NCBI GenBank assembly: GCA_944387845.1
Contig: CALXGH010000050.1
Location: 1 to 32,385, forward strand
Direction of reading: 5' to 3'
Length of the DNA stretch: 32,385 bases
DNA from: an uncultured Oscillospiraceae bacterium
Lineage (GTDB): Bacteria; Bacillota; Clostridia; Oscillospirales; Oscillospiraceae
How positions within the stretch are numbered: the first letter of the stretch is position 1; each line of letters starts with the position of its first letter. The position numbers and the translations under genes were made by a program. The notes under the pieces were generated by a model, which did no database searches, was not told the origin of the DNA, and saw only the letters and a list, made by a program, of their open reading frames with translations. Of this stretch, positions 31,181 to 32,385 are shown piece by piece.

Positions 31181-32385
31181 ATAAAAAAGAAAATGAGCAT
31201 CTGCCGTTTTTCGGCCTTGGGCAGCTTATGCCCTATGTTATGCGTTATAAATGGACAGTTTTGTGTATGATTTTCCTAGGCCTTTGCAGTACGGCGGTTG
31301 ATATAATAGTTCCACTGTTTCAGAATTATGCTATTGCTACTTTTATCGGTCTTGGACAGCTTGATACTCTGCCCGGGTTTATTGGCGCGTATGTAGGTGT
31401 GTTAGTAATTCAGGTCATTGTGAACTTTATATCATGTTATCAAACCTGCTATGTGGAAATGAATATAGGTAGGGACATGAAAAGGGCTGTGTTTAACCAT
31501 CTGCAGACACTGTCATTTTCCTACTTTAACCACAACAGCGTGGGTTATATCCACGCAAGGGTAATGAGCGACACTGGTCGCTGTGGTACACAGTTTTCAT
31601 GGAGTCTTATGGATATAGTGTGGTACCTCAGCTATATTATCGGGGTAATGGTAGTTATGATCTCCATTAACCTGCGACTTGCCCTTTGGGTAATCGGGCT
31701 TGTACCTGTGGCTGTGGTTATCGCAGTGTATTTTCAGAAAAAGCTTGTTGAGTATAATGCCAGGGTCAGAGAGATGAACTCAAAAATCACAGGCGGTTTC
31801 AATGAGGGTATAACAGGAGCGAAGACCATAAAGACAATGGTAATCGAAGATAAAATGGGTAAGGGATTTGAGGACCTAACAGAGGAAATGCGGTCGGTGT
31901 CCGTAAAGACCATGCATTTCAGGGCTACGTTTTTATCCATAATCTCCTTTGCAGCGTCTATGGCGGTAGCTACTGTCCTCTGGCGAGGCGGTATACTTAC
32001 AGACGAAAACATTATAGATGTTGCCACACTTTCAGTATTTATGGTATACGCCATGAACCTTATGGAACCTGTCCAGTCCGTTGTAAGGTCATTTTCCAAT
32101 TTGATTTCACTTCAGGTGAATATAGAGCGCTTTACAAATCTTATGAACACCCAGTCAGATGTTCAGGACAGACCTGACGTTATTGAAAAATACGGGGACT
32201 GCTTTGAACCGAAAAAAGAAAACTGGGAAGAGCTGTATGGTGATATCGAATTTGAGGACGTCTCTTTCAAATATCCTGATGGAGATGAGTATGTCCTGGA
32301 GCACTTTAATCTGAAAGTACCGAAAGGCACAAATGTTGCCATTGTAGGAGAAACAGGAGCGGGCAAGTCCACATTAATTAACCTT
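31177..32385 (+). CDS. ABC exporter half-transporter, second subunit, 3' truncated by window (BmrD/YheH-like)
   Basis: The first 403 residues are present; the frame is open to the window edge. Membrane domain: WTVLCMIFLGLCSTAVDIIVP, then further segments around GFIGAYVGVLVIQVIVNF, SLMDIVWYLSYIIGVMVVM and ISFAASMAVATVLW. The coupling region has FNEGITGAKTIKTMVIED. The nucleotide-binding domain starts with IEFEDVSFKYPDG and reaches Walker A GETGAGKST at the very end. Its ATG overlaps the stop of the first subunit. Walker B lies outside the window, so whether it carries the catalytic Glu expected of the active half is not visible. Confidence 0.92.
   Translation, partial: MNKKENEHLPFFGLGQLMPYVMRYKWTVLCMIFLGLCSTAVDIIVPLFQNYAIATFIGLGQLDTLPGFIGAYVGVLVIQVIVNFISCYQTCYVEMNIGRDMKRAVFNHLQTLSFSYFNHNSVGYIHARVMSDTGRCGTQFSWSLMDIVWYLSYIIGVMVVMISINLRLALWVIGLVPVAVVIAVYFQKKLVEYNARVREMNSKITGGFNEGITGAKTIKTMVIEDKMGKGFEDLTEEMRSVSVKTMHFRATFLSIISFAASMAVATVLWRGGILTDENIIDVATLSVFMVYAMNLMEPVQSVVRSFSNLISLQVNIERFTNLMNTQSDVQDRPDVIEKYGDCFEPKKENWEELYGDIEFEDVSFKYPDGDEYVLEHFNLKVPKGTNVAIVGETGAGKSTLINL

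Overview
The window reads as ordinary chromosome of an endospore-forming, low-to-moderate-GC Clostridia-type Firmicute. The grounds are an uninterrupted pro-sigma-K gene, an S-box (SAM-I) riboswitch in front of metK, strong GGAGG-type ribosome binding sites, several GTG/TTG starts, lipobox lipoproteins, and ArgR-like operators beside arginine genes. I see no integrase, transposase, phage gene or CRISPR array.

Layout. 1-1850: RidA on the minus strand, sigK, then a tRNA operon (Met, Glu, Glu) behind a perfect consensus promoter. 1912-3419: a minus-strand hxlR-azlC-azlD operon, probably branched-chain amino-acid export under an HxlR-type regulator. 3555-7355: potABCD polyamine uptake, divergent from hxlR. 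7405-10069: minus-strand VanR/VanS-like two-component pair followed by a membrane-anchored C39-like cysteine peptidase. 10558-12684: a large LTA-synthase-family membrane sulfatase, divergent from the two-component genes and preceded by an unusually palindrome-rich leader. 12758-14292: rlmA-type rRNA methyltransferase plus a metallo-beta-lactamase-fold hydrolase. 14334-15464: glycerate kinase. 15683-18016: a polar amino-acid ABC importer. 18396-22092: argG-argH-argF, the last part of arginine synthesis. 22201-23537: SAM riboswitch and metK. 23793-28453: an adaptor-ATPase-adaptor-permease MacAB-type efflux operon. 28532-29275: acyl-ACP thioesterase. 29372-end: a heterodimeric ABC exporter pair of BmrCD type; the second gene runs off the window.

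How it fits together. Most gene ends are closed by strong intrinsic terminators, several of which serve convergent genes from both sides. The most informative regulatory architecture lies in the gaps: divergent promoters sharing one -35 element (29299-29349), a consensus promoter lying inside a terminator hairpin (12687-12735), tandem 11-bp OmpR-type repeats in front of the VanR-like regulator, a ribosome binding site locked in a hairpin before the C39 peptidase, and a run of five palindromes before the LTA-synthase-like gene. The envelope genes (two-component pair, peptidase, sulfatase, MacAB-like pump) may form a cell-surface response neighbourhood, but that is inference. I did not find a clearly new multi-gene system; the best candidates are the regulatory arrangements and the two-adaptor efflux operon, whose second adaptor carries a roughly 115-residue insertion.

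Several starts were chosen on ribosome-binding-site grounds and differ from the longest open frame: potB, hxlR, the histidine kinase, the response regulator, the ABC importer ATPase and permease, metK, and the first ABC exporter half.
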